64,000 nt of DNA from NCBI RefSeq assembly GCF_015291625.1, contig NZ_CP030047.1, forward strand, positions 8,736,501-8,800,500, read 5' to 3'. The notes under the pieces are model-generated. The model was given only the letters and a program-made list of their open reading frames with translations. It was not told the DNA's origin and made no database searches. The translations under genes were made by a program, and so were the position numbers. Positions 19,325 to 27,996 of this stretch are shown here, in pieces. The stretch's first letter is position 1. Every line of letters begins with the position of its first letter. The DNA comes from Bradyrhizobium sp. CCBAU 53421. Its GTDB lineage: Bacteria; Pseudomonadota; Alphaproteobacteria; Rhizobiales; Xanthobacteraceae.

Positions 19325-21517
19325 CTACGCCGCCGTCGCGACGCGCTGCGCCCTCAACAGGCTGATGACCTCGGCGTTCGGCCGGGCGCGGCTGAACAGA
19401 AAACCTTGGCCCTCGTGGCAGCCTTCGGCGCGCAGGCAGCTCAGCTCCGCCTCGGTCTCGACGCCCTCGGCGGTGATGGTGACGCCGAGCCCGACGCCGA
19501 GGCTGACGATCGAGCGCACGATCGCCTGCGCGTCTGGGTTGGCGCCGAGGTCGCGCACGAACGACTGGTCGATCTTGATCTTGTCGAACGGAAAGCTGCG
19601 CAGATAGCTCAGGCTCGAATAGCCGGTACCGAAATCGTCCATCGACATCCGCACCCCGAGCGCGCGCAGCGCATGCAGCGTCGCCAGCACCTGGCTGCTC
19701 TTCTCGAGCAGCAGCGTCTCGGTGATCTCGAGCTCGAGCCGCCGCGCCGGCAGGCCGGATTGCCGCAGCGCGTCGGTGACCAGCGCCAGCAAATTGCCGG
19801 TGCGGAATTGCAGCGGCGACAGATTGACCGCGACGCGCACGTCGTCGGGCCACTGCGCCGCGTCCATGCAGGCGCGATGCAGCATCAGCGAACCGAGCGG
19901 ATTGATCAGGCCGGTCTCCTCGGCCACCGGGATGAACTCGCCGGGCGAGATCATGCCGCGCTCCGGATGCGGCCAGCGCACCAGCGCCTCGAAGCCGGTG
20001 ATGCGCCCGCTGGTGAGATCGACCAGCGGCTGGTAATAGGGTTGCAGGCCCTCATTCTGGATCGCATCGCGCAGATCGATCTCGATCTTGCGGCGGCTCT
20101 GCGCGCGCGCATCCATCTCGGCCTCGAAGAACGAGAAGGTGCCGCGGAATTCGCTCTTGGCGCGCGACAGCGCCATGTCGGCGCTCTTCAACAGCTTCTC
20201 GGAATCCTCGCCGTCGCCGGGCGACATCGCGATCCCGATGCTGGCGCCGACCACCACCGAATGGCCGTCGAGCAGATAGGGCTCGCCGATCGCATCCAGG
20301 ATCCGCCGCGCCAGCAGCACCGCATCCTCGGGCCGCATCACGCCGCCCTGCACGATGGTGAATTCATCGGAGTTGAGCCGGGCCAGCGCGTCTTCCTCGC
20401 GCAGCGTCGAGCGCAGCCGCTTGGCGACTCCGCGCAACAGCTTGTCGCCGATGCCGTGGCCGAGCGTGTCGTTGACCGCCTTGAAATTGTCGAGCCCGAG
20501 CATCAGCACCGCGACCTTGTCGGTGGAGCGGCGGGTGTGCTGCAGCATGTCTTCCATCTGCTGGCGCAGCAGATTGCGGTTCGGCAGGCCGGTCAGGCTG
20601 TCGTGCTGGGCCATGAAGGCGAGCCGCGCCTCGGCGCGCTTGCGCTCGGTGATGTCCATCAGCGCGAGCAGCATCGCCGGCTGGTCGCCATGCATCAGCT
20701 GGCGCGAATAGATCGCAAGATCGATCAGCGTGCCGTCCGCGCGCACATGCTTCCAGGTCCGCGCCGCCTGCTCGTCGCTGCTGCGGCCTGCGGCCCAGGG
20801 CAGCTCGGCATCGAACGCCTGCAGGCTCCTGATCGTCATCTTCTCGAATTCGGCACGCACATAACCATAATGCGCGATCGCGGCGTCGTTGACGGCGAGG
20901 ATCCTTTCGCCGTCGAGCGCGCACAGGATCATCGGCACCGGATTGCCGTCGAACAGCAGGCGGAACGACGCCTCGCGCTGCTTCAGTTCGGTGATGTCGA
21001 CGCGCAGGCCGACGATGCCGCCATCCGAGGTCAGCCGCTCCTCGATCAGCACCACGCGGCCATCGGCGAGCACCTGCTCGTGCCGCTCGCCCGGCCGGTA
21101 CATCTTTGCGAGCCGCTCGGCGATCCACGCCTCCTCGCGGCCGGCGGCCTCGGGATAGTCGCCGCGCGCGACGCCGATGCGGATGGTATCTTCCAGGCGC
21201 GCGCCGTGTTCGAACAGGTCGGAACTGCGCTTGTAGATTTCCGAGTATTTCTTGTTCCAGAGAGTATAGCGGCCTTCGGGGTCGAGGAACACGATGCCTT
21301 GCGGCAGGATGTCGATCGCCTCGCGCAGCCGCGCATTGGACTTGCGGGCCTCGGCGATCGCGGCATCGGCCTGCGCGCGCTGGCGCACCAGTTCGCCGAT
21401 CTCGACGGCTGCGCGGCGCGAACCGCCGGACATTTTCGGCAACGGTCTCGGCCGGCGGCCCTGAGGACCTGACAGTTTGGCCTGCTTCGGTTTCTTGGTC
21501 TTTTTCGGCCGCATCAT
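19325..21517 (-). CDS. PAS-PAS-GGDEF(degenerate)-EAL cyclic-di-GMP phosphodiesterase
   Basis: About 730 aa from ATG 21517 (next candidate 21556; neither has a clear ribosome site). Basic Lys/Pro-rich N terminus, a short coiled coil, two PAS domains (LPQGIVFLDPEGRYTLWN and NPVPMILCALDGERILAVND), GGDEF domain, EAL domain. The GGDEF signature reads LNSDEF, so cyclase activity is unlikely. The EAL domain keeps EALVRW, VNLSPLQF, ELEITE, DDFGTGYSS, KIDQSF and AEGVE, so phosphodiesterase activity is expected. Cytosolic sensor lowering c-di-GMP. Confidence 0.9.
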   Translation of the reverse strand: MMRPKKTKKPKQAKLSGPQGRRPRPLPKMSGGSRRAAVEIGELVRQRAQADAAIAEARKSNARLREAIDILPQGIVFLDPEGRYTLWNKKYSEIYKRSSDLFEHGARLEDTIRIGVARGDYPEAAGREEAWIAERLAKMYRPGERHEQVLADGRVVLIEERLTSDGGIVGLRVDITELKQREASFRLLFDGNPVPMILCALDGERILAVNDAAIAHYGYVRAEFEKMTIRSLQAFDAELPWAAGRSSDEQAARTWKHVRADGTLIDLAIYSRQLMHGDQPAMLLALMDITERKRAEARLAFMAQHDSLTGLPNRNLLRQQMEDMLQHTRRSTDKVAVLMLGLDNFKAVNDTLGHGIGDKLLRGVAKRLRSTLREEDALARLNSDEFTIVQGGVMRPEDAVLLARRILDAIGEPYLLDGHSVVVGASIGIAMSPGDGEDSEKLLKSADMALSRAKSEFRGTFSFFEAEMDARAQSRRKIEIDLRDAIQNEGLQPYYQPLVDLTSGRITGFEALVRWPHPERGMISPGEFIPVAEETGLINPLGSLMLHRACMDAAQWPDDVRVAVNLSPLQFRTGNLLALVTDALRQSGLPARRLELEITETLLLEKSSQVLATLHALRALGVRMSMDDFGTGYSSLSYLRSFPFDKIKIDQSFVRDLGANPDAQAIVRSIVSLGVGLGVTITAEGVETEAELSCLRAEGCHEGQGFLFSRARPNAEVISLLRAQRVATAA

Positions 21518-21885
21518 TGCTATCGCACGCCCACGCGCATTCCAGTTCGGTGACATTTCTGCGATAAGTCTCTGAAAAATTGGTATCTCTCGGCGAATGG
21601 CTGCGCTGGCTGAGAAAGCCGTCCATGCCTGCTTTGCGGGCGAGTTCACGCCCAACGCGAGGGGCTGGTACTGCGCAAGCGGCGCTCCGCCCCAATTTGC
21701 GGCGTGGAAGCGCCACGGCGTGGTGAAGGAAGAGTAAACCCGTGCGCGTCTGCACAATGAATGCGCGAAACGCTGCAACCGCGACAATGCTTGTCAGCGT
21801 GCGACAGGGTTATCGCGCGGTAAACGCGCGACCGGACTGACGCGTTTTTGTCACGCGAACCGATCCACTTCGTTCGAAAACGCTT
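21518..21885. other. Intergenic region between GGDEF-EAL and L,D-transpeptidase genes
   Basis: Both flanking genes are on the minus strand. It contains the upstream region of the GGDEF-EAL gene and, next to the transpeptidase stop, one copy of the GCGTTTT/AAAACGC repeat. The frame upstream of 21517 stays open to 21787 without features of coding sequence. Confidence 0.4.
21842..21883. repeat. Repeat family A (GCGTTTTC...GAAAACGC), copy 1
   Basis: About 42 bp bounded by inverted ends GCGTTTTT and GAAAACGC with a conserved core ACGCGAACCG-ATCCACTTCG. Three more copies occur at 26513, 27952 and 63287. All lie at or just beyond gene 3' ends, so they could act as terminators or RNA-processing sites. 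Confidence 0.8.
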
Positions 21886-22323
21886 TTAGTTAGTGATCTC
21901 GATCCGCGTGCCGCCGCGGCCGTTGCGTTCGACCAGCCCGTAGAGCTGCGCCGCGTGCGAGGGATTGAGGCGCACGCAACCATGCGAGACCGGCCCGCCG
22001 AGACGCGTGAGCTCGTAGGTGCCGTGGATGGCGAAGCCGCCGTGGAAGAAGATCGCGTACGGCATCGGCGAATTGTAGTATTTCCGCGAGTACCAGCGGC
22101 GCGCCATCATCTGCGGGCGGAACACGCCGCTCGGCGTGCCGTAGCCGCGGCGCCCGGTCGACACCGGCCAGTTGTAGCGCGTCATGCCGTCGACGCTGAC
22201 CGCCATGCGCTGCGATGATTTATCGATGTGAACGACGATGTCGGCTTTCGCCGGCGAGAATGCCAATGTCGACGCGGCAATCGCGGCGGCACATGCCGGC
22301 CGTACGCAAGATACGCTTGTCAT
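21886..22323 (-). CDS. Secreted L,D-transpeptidase (YkuD)
   Basis: 145 aa from ATG 22321-22323. Signal peptide MTSVSCVRPACAAAIAASTL to about residue 28, then a compact YkuD domain with the active-site signature HGTYELTRLGGPVSHGCVRL, including the catalytic Cys and preceding His. Enzymes of this family make 3-3 cross-links in peptidoglycan or attach proteins to it. Upstream in-frame codons to 22452 are not needed. Divergent from the MepA-like gene with a 195 bp spacer. Confidence 0.9.
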   Translation of the reverse strand: MTSVSCVRPACAAAIAASTLAFSPAKADIVVHIDKSSQRMAVSVDGMTRYNWPVSTGRRGYGTPSGVFRPQMMARRWYSRKYYNSPMPYAIFFHGGFAIHGTYELTRLGGPVSHGCVRLNPSHAAQLYGLVERNGRGGTRIEITN

Positions 22324-22518
22324 AATAACGCCAGCCCTGAAATTATCGTGCGCATGATGTCGCCTGCAACGTGTGCTTGTAAAGTGGCGTGGATCACATG
22401 CGGGTCGGGAAGCCGCGGGTAATCTTAATCCGCCTTGTGGGCGATCAAGCAAATGGGATGAAAGCGCGGTTCGCCTGCTTCGAATCCATGTTAGCGTTGC
22501 GCAGACAGAGTGATCCGA

Positions 22519-23481
22519 ATGACACCCCGCCTGCGTCTGATCCCGCTCCTGATCCTATCCCTCCTCGCCGGCAGCATCTCCGCGCGCGCGCAGGACAAGG
22601 GCTCGCTCAATCCGCAGCCATTGCCGCCGCTCGCTAACCCTAGCGATCCGACGATTGGAGCGAAGCAGCTGTTCGCGCGCAAGGTGTTGCCGGCGGCGAT
22701 GCCGACCCAATCGATCGGCGGCTACACCAAGGGCTGTCTCGCCGGAGCCGCGCAGATGCCGCTCAATGGCGACACCTGGCAGGTGATGCGCCTGTCGCGC
22801 AATCGCTATTGGGGCCACCCCGCCATGGTCGCGCTGCTGAAGCGGCTGGCCGCCAACGCCCACAGGGACGCCGGCTGGCCCGGCATCCTGGTCGGCGATA
22901 TCGGCCAGCCACGCGGCGGCCCCGCGCTCTCGGGCCATGCCAGCCACCAGATCGGGCTCGACGCCGACATCTGGCTGACGCCGATGCCGGACCGCAAATT
23001 GTCGCGCGAGGATCGCGAGGAGATGTCCGCAGTGATGATGGTGCGCGACGACCGGCTCGATATCGATCCGCGCGTGTTCACGCCGGCTCATGTGCTGGTC
23101 ATCCGCGATGCCGCGCGCGAGCCCGCCGTGCAGCGCATCTTCGTCAATCCCGCGATCAAGAAGGCGCTGTGCCGCGAGGCCAAGGGCGACCGCCGCTGGC
23201 TGTCAAAGATCCGGCCGTGGTGGGGCCACGACTACCACTTCCATATCCGCATGCGCTGTCCGCCAGGCAGCCCTGCGTGCGAGGCGCAGAAACCGCAGAC
23301 GGAAGGCGAAGGCTGCAAGCCTTCCGATCTCGCCTTCTGGTTCAAGGACTCGGTGCTGCATCCGAAGCCTCCGCCGAAGCCGCCGAAACCGCGCCCGCCG
23401 ATGACGCTGGCGCAGATGCCGGCGGCCTGCAAGACGGTGCTGGACGCAGCCGACGCCAAACAGCAGCTGCCAGGGCAATAA
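22519..23481 (+). CDS. mepA: Penicillin-insensitive murein endopeptidase
   Basis: 320 aa with signal peptide (MTPRLRLIPLLILSLLAG). The M74 zinc site is visible: SGHASHQIGLDADIW and WWGHDYHFHIRMRCP, with the Cys residues that form structural disulphides. The C terminus is proline-rich. It cuts D-Ala-meso-DAP cross-links in the periplasm. A GTG nine bases upstream is an alternative start. Neighbour of a divergent L,D-transpeptidase, so both cross-link forming and cutting functions lie side by side. Confidence 0.93.
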   Translation: MTPRLRLIPLLILSLLAGSISARAQDKGSLNPQPLPPLANPSDPTIGAKQLFARKVLPAAMPTQSIGGYTKGCLAGAAQMPLNGDTWQVMRLSRNRYWGHPAMVALLKRLAANAHRDAGWPGILVGDIGQPRGGPALSGHASHQIGLDADIWLTPMPDRKLSREDREEMSAVMMVRDDRLDIDPRVFTPAHVLVIRDAAREPAVQRIFVNPAIKKALCREAKGDRRWLSKIRPWWGHDYHFHIRMRCPPGSPACEAQKPQTEGEGCKPSDLAFWFKDSVLHPKPPPKPPKPRPPMTLAQMPAACKTVLDAADAKQQLPGQ

Positions 23482-23615
23482 CATCTTCGTCAGGCGGCTA
23501 TGCCGGCCGGCTTGAACTGCGTTATGATCCCGCGTCGTCGCGCCGTAAGCGCGATCGAGCGATGGATCGGGGCCGCTGATCTATTTTCATCCGTCACAAT
23601 TGCATTGGATCAGAC

Positions 23616-24125
23616 ATGCGCACATCGCTCCTCGCCGCATCGCTGCTGCTTGCCTCAGTTCCCGCCTTCGCGGCGGAGGAGCCGAGCGGCTGCGACAAGT
23701 TCAAATGGTCGATCGACCGCGCGCGCGCCGCGCTCACCGCGCCCGATCGCGCCAAGCTCGCCTCGGGCAGCGAACAGGCCGCTCTGCCGCCAACCGCCAT
23801 CACGCTGGCGCTGGTCGCCCCCGCCGATGCCAAATTGCCGACCCCGCCGGAGCGCGCGCCGAAGGACGGCACCTTCGCCGGCTTCACCAGCTTCAAGGCC
23901 GCGCCGAAGGCCGGGCTCTATACCGTCAGCCTGTCGGCCGGCGCCTGGGTCGACCTGGTGCAGGACGGGCACTTCCTGAAGCCGAAGGCGTTCAGCGGCG
24001 CGACCGACTGCGACGGTATCCGCAAGACCATGAAATACAACCTCGCCGCCAGCCCGTTCGTGCTGCAGGTCAGCGGCTCGAAGGACAATTCGCTGTCGAT
24101 CGCGATCCAGCCGTCGGACGAATAG
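23616..24125 (+). CDS. Secreted protein of unknown function
   Basis: 169 aa with a signal peptide (MRTSLLAASLLLASVPAFAAEE). The mature domain is probably a beta-rich fold: GFTSFKAAPKAGLYTVSLSAGAWVDLV and SPFVLQVSGSKDNSLSIAI are strand-like. Two Cys residues may pair. No family recognised. It precedes modA by 190 bp on the same strand but nothing suggests a role in molybdate uptake. Confidence 0.65.
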   Translation: MRTSLLAASLLLASVPAFAAEEPSGCDKFKWSIDRARAALTAPDRAKLASGSEQAALPPTAITLALVAPADAKLPTPPERAPKDGTFAGFTSFKAAPKAGLYTVSLSAGAWVDLVQDGHFLKPKAFSGATDCDGIRKTMKYNLAASPFVLQVSGSKDNSLSIAIQPSDE

Positions 24126-24154
24126 GGCGCCCTGTTAGACAAACGGTCGCCTTT

Positions 24155-24217
24155 ACCGTAAGTCCCAGCCTGCTATGTTTGCAGTGCGATATCCCCGAGG
24201 ACCGTAAGTCCTTCGGA
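24155..24217 (+). promoter_or_regulatory. Direct repeat and hairpin in the modA leader
   Basis: ACCGTAAGTCC occurs twice, at 24155-24165 and 24201-24211. The second copy is the loop region of a hairpin, CCGAGGAC-CGTAA-GTCCTTCGG (24195-24216). This could be a leader RNA element or a pair of regulator sites for modABC. It does not resemble the Moco RNA motif, and no clear ModE box was found. Confidence 0.35.
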
Positions 24218-24315
24218 GACCAGCGGAACAGCGCTTTCCGTCCGTCGCGCCCAGACCCCACCAACGCCTGATTTGCGCGTGCCGTTCGCGCGCGAGCTCG
24301 CACGGAGCGCTTTCG

Positions 24316-25116
24316 ATGTCACGACTTTCAATTTCACGACTTGCCGGACTTTTCACTGCCTTCGTCATCCTGCTCGGCGCGATCCATTCGCCCGCGCGCG
24401 CCGAAGACAAGACCCTCACCGTCTTTGCCGCAGCCTCGATGAAGAATGCGCTCGACGAGATCGATGCGGCCTACACCGCCAAGACCGGCGTCAAGATCAG
24501 CGCCAGCTATGCCGCGAGCTCGGCGCTCGCAAAACAGATCGAGCAGGGCGCGCCGGCCGACGTGTTCGTCTCCGCCGACACCGACTGGATGGACTATGCG
24601 ATCAAGCAGAAGAACGTCAATGAAGCGACGCGGGTGAACCTGCTCGGCAATTCGATCGTGCTGATCGCGCCGAAGGATTCCAAGATCGACAACGTCAACA
24701 TCGCACCCGGCTTCGATCTCGCCAAGCTCGCCGGCGACGGCAGGATCGCGACCGGCGACGTCAAGGCGGTGCCGGTCGGCAAATACGCCAAGGCCGCGCT
24801 CGAGAAGCTCGGCGCCTGGCAGGCGGCGGAGCCGAAATTCGCGATGGCCGAGAGCGTGCGCGCGGCGTTGACGCTGGTGGCGCGCGGCGAAGCCGTGCTC
24901 GGCATCGTCTATTCGACCGACGCCAAGGTCGAACCGGGCGTCAAGATCGTCGGCACCTTCCCGGCCGACACCCATCCCACGATCATCTATCCGGTCGCGG
25001 CGACCACGACCGCGAAGCCCGAGACCACCGACTACCTCGCCTTCCTGCGCTCGTCCGCGGCGAAGACGATCCTCGAGAAGTACGGCTTCAAGTTCCTGAT
25101 CAGCCCGACGACTTAA
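24316..25116 (+). CDS. modA: Molybdate ABC transporter substrate-binding protein
   Basis: 266 aa. Signal peptide to about residue 29, then the ModA hallmarks TVFAAASMKNALDEI, YAASSALAKQIEQGAPADVFVSAD and VYSTDAKVEPGVKIVGTFP. Binds molybdate or tungstate in the periplasm and delivers it to ModB. First gene of modABC; modB begins five bases after its stop. Confidence 0.95.
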   Translation: MSRLSISRLAGLFTAFVILLGAIHSPARAEDKTLTVFAAASMKNALDEIDAAYTAKTGVKISASYAASSALAKQIEQGAPADVFVSADTDWMDYAIKQKNVNEATRVNLLGNSIVLIAPKDSKIDNVNIAPGFDLAKLAGDGRIATGDVKAVPVGKYAKAALEKLGAWQAAEPKFAMAESVRAALTLVARGEAVLGIVYSTDAKVEPGVKIVGTFPADTHPTIIYPVAATTTAKPETTDYLAFLRSSAAKTILEKYGFKFLISPTT

Positions 25117-25120
25117 TCGC

Positions 25121-25816
25121 GTGTTCGAGATCTCGCCGACCGAATGGACGGCGATCCTGCTGTCGCTGCGGGTCGCCATCATCGCAACGCTGGTGGCGAC
25201 CCCGTTCGGGATCGCGCTCGCCTGGCTGCTGGCGCGGCGCGATTTCTGGGGCAAGTCGCTGCTCGATGCCGCGGTGCATCTGCCGCTGGTGCTGCCGCCC
25301 GTCGTCACCGGCTATTTGCTGCTGCTGACCTTCGGCAAGCGCGGCCTGGTCGGCGGCTGGCTGGCCGATCACCTCGGCATCGTGTTCGCATTCCGCTGGA
25401 CCGGCGCCGCGCTTGCCTGCGGCGTAATGTCGTTTCCGCTGCTGGTGCGCCCGATCCGCCTGTCGATCGAAGCGGTCGACCGCCGCCTCGAGCAGGCGGC
25501 CGAGACGCTCGGCGCCGCGCCCTGGCGGGTGTTCGCAACCGTGACGCTGCCGCTGGCGCTGCCTGGCGTGCTGGCCGGCATGGTGCTCGGCTTTGCCAAG
25601 GCGATCGGCGAGTTCGGCGCTACCATCACCTTCGTCTCCAACATCCCCGGCGAGACCCAGACCATTTCATCGGCGATCTATTCGCTGATCCAGACACCCG
25701 ACGGCGACGCCGCGGCGGCGCGGCTCGTGATCATCTCGGTCGTGCTCGCGGTCGGCGCGTTGATCGCCGCCGAAGTGTTCGCGCGCCGCGCCACCGCGCG
25801 CCTGCACGGGCAATAG
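25121..25816 (+). CDS. modB: Molybdate ABC transporter permease
   Basis: 231 aa starting with GTG, five or more helices, with the ABC permease coupling loop EAAETLGAAPWRVFATVTLPLALPG and the ModB-specific AKAIGEFGATITFVSNIPG. Forms the membrane channel with ModC. Downstream modC starts three bases after the stop. Confidence 0.96.
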   Translation: MFEISPTEWTAILLSLRVAIIATLVATPFGIALAWLLARRDFWGKSLLDAAVHLPLVLPPVVTGYLLLLTFGKRGLVGGWLADHLGIVFAFRWTGAALACGVMSFPLLVRPIRLSIEAVDRRLEQAAETLGAAPWRVFATVTLPLALPGVLAGMVLGFAKAIGEFGATITFVSNIPGETQTISSAIYSLIQTPDGDAAAARLVIISVVLAVGALIAAEVFARRATARLHGQ

Positions 25817-25819
25817 AGC

Positions 25820-26491
25820 ATGCTGCGCGTCGACATCACCAAGCAGCTCGGCGAATTCACGCTCGCGGCGTCGTTCAGCAGCGAGGGCCGCGTCACCGGC
25901 CTGTTCGGCGCGTCCGGCTCCGGCAAGACCTCGCTCATCAACACGATCGCAGGGCTGGTGCGTCCCGATCGCGGCACCATCGTGATCGACGGCGAGACGG
26001 TCGACGATACGTCGGCCGGCATTCACGTCCCGACATATCGCCGCCGGATCGGCTACGTGTTCCAGGACGCGCGGCTGTTTCCGCATCTTAGTATCAGGCA
26101 GAACCTCGACTATGGCCGCCGGATGAACGGCCTCACCGAGGATCCCGCGCAGCACAAGCGCGTCGTCGACCTGCTCGACATCGGCGCCTTGCTCGACCGC
26201 CGCCCCGGAAAGCTCTCCGGCGGCGAACGCCAGCGCGTCGCGCTCGGCCGCGCGCTGCTGTCCAGGCCGCGGCTGCTGCTGCTGGACGAGCCGCTCGGCG
26301 CGCTCGACGAAAGCCGCAAGCTCGAGATCCTGCCCTATCTGGTCCGGCTGCGCGACGAGGCCGGCGTCCCGATGGTCTATGTCAGCCACGACGCGGCCGA
26401 GCTGCGCCAGCTCGCCACCCAGATCGTGATGCTGCGTCGCGGCCAGGTCACCGCGTTCGGCGGTGTCAAGGTGTTGACGGGCGGCACCTAG
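25820..26491 (+). CDS. modC: Molybdate ABC transporter ATPase, short form lacking TOBE domain
   Basis: 223 aa. Walker A GASGSGKT, Q-loop FQDARLFPHL, signature LSGGERQRVALGRAL, Walker B LLLLDEPLGALD and switch His in YVSHD are intact. The usual ModC of about 350-370 aa carries a C-terminal molybdate-binding TOBE/MOP domain; here the frame ends soon after the ATPase domain (ending VKVLTGGT), followed by repeat sequence. The short form may be normal for this group or the result of a deletion; trans-inhibition by molybdate should be absent. Confidence 0.92.
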   Translation: MLRVDITKQLGEFTLAASFSSEGRVTGLFGASGSGKTSLINTIAGLVRPDRGTIVIDGETVDDTSAGIHVPTYRRRIGYVFQDARLFPHLSIRQNLDYGRRMNGLTEDPAQHKRVVDLLDIGALLDRRPGKLSGGERQRVALGRALLSRPRLLLLDEPLGALDESRKLEILPYLVRLRDEAGVPMVYVSHDAAELRQLATQIVMLRRGQVTAFGGVKVLTGGT

Positions 26492-26512
26492 AGCTACGGT
26501 TCTGGTCTCGAG

Positions 26513-26556
26513 GCGTTTTCTTCACGCGAACCGGTGCCCACTTCGCTCGAAAACGC
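26513..26556. repeat. Repeat family A, copy 2
   Basis: GCGTTTTC and GAAAACGC ends around the core ACGCGAACCGGTGCCCACTT. It begins about 20 bp after the modC stop codon and may terminate modABC. Confidence 0.85.
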
Positions 26557-26654
26557 CCCGGCTGGCCGTTTTTCCGAAAGTCGGCATAAGATAGCCCATC
26601 TTGTCTGCTAGGCCCGGATCGGGACGTCCGATCGAGCATGGGGAAAGGTGCACT

Positions 26655-27932
26655 TTGCGACTGACTGGCTGGGTATTGCTGCTGATCGGCGGGCTGCTGT
26701 GCGCCACGATTTCGTGGGCCGCACTCGGCTTCCTGCTGATGGGCATCGGCCTGATCTCGCTGCAGATCGCCGAGCGGCGTCGGCGCGAGGGGGATGCCCC
26801 CGTGCCGGCCGGGGCTGGCGGATTCACCCCGCCGCGCCTCAGCGCCGGGCTGCAGCCGCCGACCTTCGACCCCGTCACCAGCCAAGACACTGGCCAGGAC
26901 ACCGGCCAAGACAGCGGCCAAGACAGCGGACCACAGCGCCAGCCGCGCCGGGTGGCCTGGCCCGACAAGAAGGACGACGCCCCCTACGACCGGCAGACCT
27001 GGCGCCGGCTGGTCGAGAGCGATCCCGATCTCGCCCAACTGGCCAAGGTGCTGGCCGATTACGGCCCGCAATATGTCGATGAGCTCGCGGCGAGCTATCT
27101 CGCCGCCCCCGACAAGAGCCGGCTCGGCGAGATTGTCGACGGCATCATCGCGCGCGCCCGGGACGGCCAGCCCACGCCGCCGCCCACGCCGGTCGAAGCT
27201 TCGCGGCCACCGCCCCTGCCGCCCCGGCCGGAGCCAAAGCAGGCGGCCGCCCCTGCCGCCAAGCCAGCGGCTTCGGGCAATCCCGCCGATGCGCTGGAAG
27301 CGTCCCTGCTCGCCACGGTCGAGGAGGCTTCCGCCAGGATCGCCGCCGAACGCGCGGGACTCTTCAAGCCTGGCAAGGAGCTTGGTAGAGAGCCTGGCAA
27401 GGCCACCGACAGCCGGCCGTCGACGGCGGGCCAGCGGGAACCGCTGTTCGGTCGCGCCCCCCGGGACGCGAAGCCCGCCGCGCCGCCAATGCCAGCGGCG
27501 CCACCGCCGATGCCAGCCGCAGCCCCGGCCATGCCGGCGGAGACGCCCGCCGATCTCGAAGCATCGTTGATCGCCGCGGTCAGCAAGTCCGCCGCAAGAC
27601 GGGCGGACACATCCAAGCCGGTCCCGGTACCGGAGCCGACAAAGCCGCCCCCGGCGGAGGCCGAGATCGACGCCAACCCGCCGAAGCCCACCCCGCCCCC
27701 GCCCGCCAGCGCGCCGCCTGCCAAGACATCGCCTGCCAAGACACCGTCTGCGAAGACGGCGGCCGACAATCTCGACGAGACGCTGCTCGCGGCGCTGGCC
27801 GAGATTTCCGGCCAGAAGTTCAAGGATGAGCCGAAGTCGGACGCTGCGTCGAAGGGCTCACCGGCCGACGACGGCCTGTCCGACATGATCAAGAAGTTCG
27901 CCCCGGATTCGAGCTTCCTGCGCAAGCAGTGA
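26655..27932 (+). CDS. Pro/Ala-rich membrane-anchored protein, unknown function
   Basis: 425 aa from TTG 26655, chosen because GGGAAAGG precedes it by about six bases; the frame is open from 26601. Two adjacent hydrophobic segments (residues 5-42) form an N-terminal membrane anchor. A tandem repeat encoding QDTGQDTGQDSGQDSG follows, then a conserved-looking patch (YDRQTWRRLVESDPDLAQLAKVL), then a long Pro/Ala/Lys-rich region with recurring motifs of the type LEASLLATVEEASARIAAER. The spaced repeats of NLDETLLAALAEIS suggest short helices in a disordered tail. No family recognised. Confidence 0.7.
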   Translation: MRLTGWVLLLIGGLLCATISWAALGFLLMGIGLISLQIAERRRREGDAPVPAGAGGFTPPRLSAGLQPPTFDPVTSQDTGQDTGQDSGQDSGPQRQPRRVAWPDKKDDAPYDRQTWRRLVESDPDLAQLAKVLADYGPQYVDELAASYLAAPDKSRLGEIVDGIIARARDGQPTPPPTPVEASRPPPLPPRPEPKQAAAPAAKPAASGNPADALEASLLATVEEASARIAAERAGLFKPGKELGREPGKATDSRPSTAGQREPLFGRAPRDAKPAAPPMPAAPPPMPAAAPAMPAETPADLEASLIAAVSKSAARRADTSKPVPVPEPTKPPPAEAEIDANPPKPTPPPPASAPPAKTSPAKTPSAKTAADNLDETLLAALAEISGQKFKDEPKSDAASKGSPADDGLSDMIKKFAPDSSFLRKQ

Positions 27933-27951
27933 CGGCCGGTCTTGTTCTGAC

Positions 27952-27995
27952 GCGTTTTCTTCACGCGAACCGGCATCCACTTCGCTCGAAAACGC
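27952..27995. repeat. Repeat family A, copy 3
   Basis: Same inverted ends GCGTTTTC/GAAAACGC; lies between two convergent genes (Pro-rich membrane protein and K+/H+ antiporter), where the symmetric hairpin could terminate both. Confidence 0.85.
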
Positions 27996-27996
27996 T

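Noticed and set aside
18935..21472. Plus-strand open frame of 845 codons opposite the GGDEF-EAL gene
   Set aside because: Same reasoning: His/Arg/Asp-rich shadow of a real gene with intact EAL motifs; it also runs through the palindromic repeat.
22470..22500. tRNA-like TTCGAATCC stretch near 22476
   Set aside because: No acceptor, D or anticodon stems can be formed around it.
24126..24315. Moco riboswitch upstream of modA
   Set aside because: Only a simple hairpin and a direct repeat are seen; the multi-stem layout of the Moco motif is not recognisable and a covariance search was not possible.
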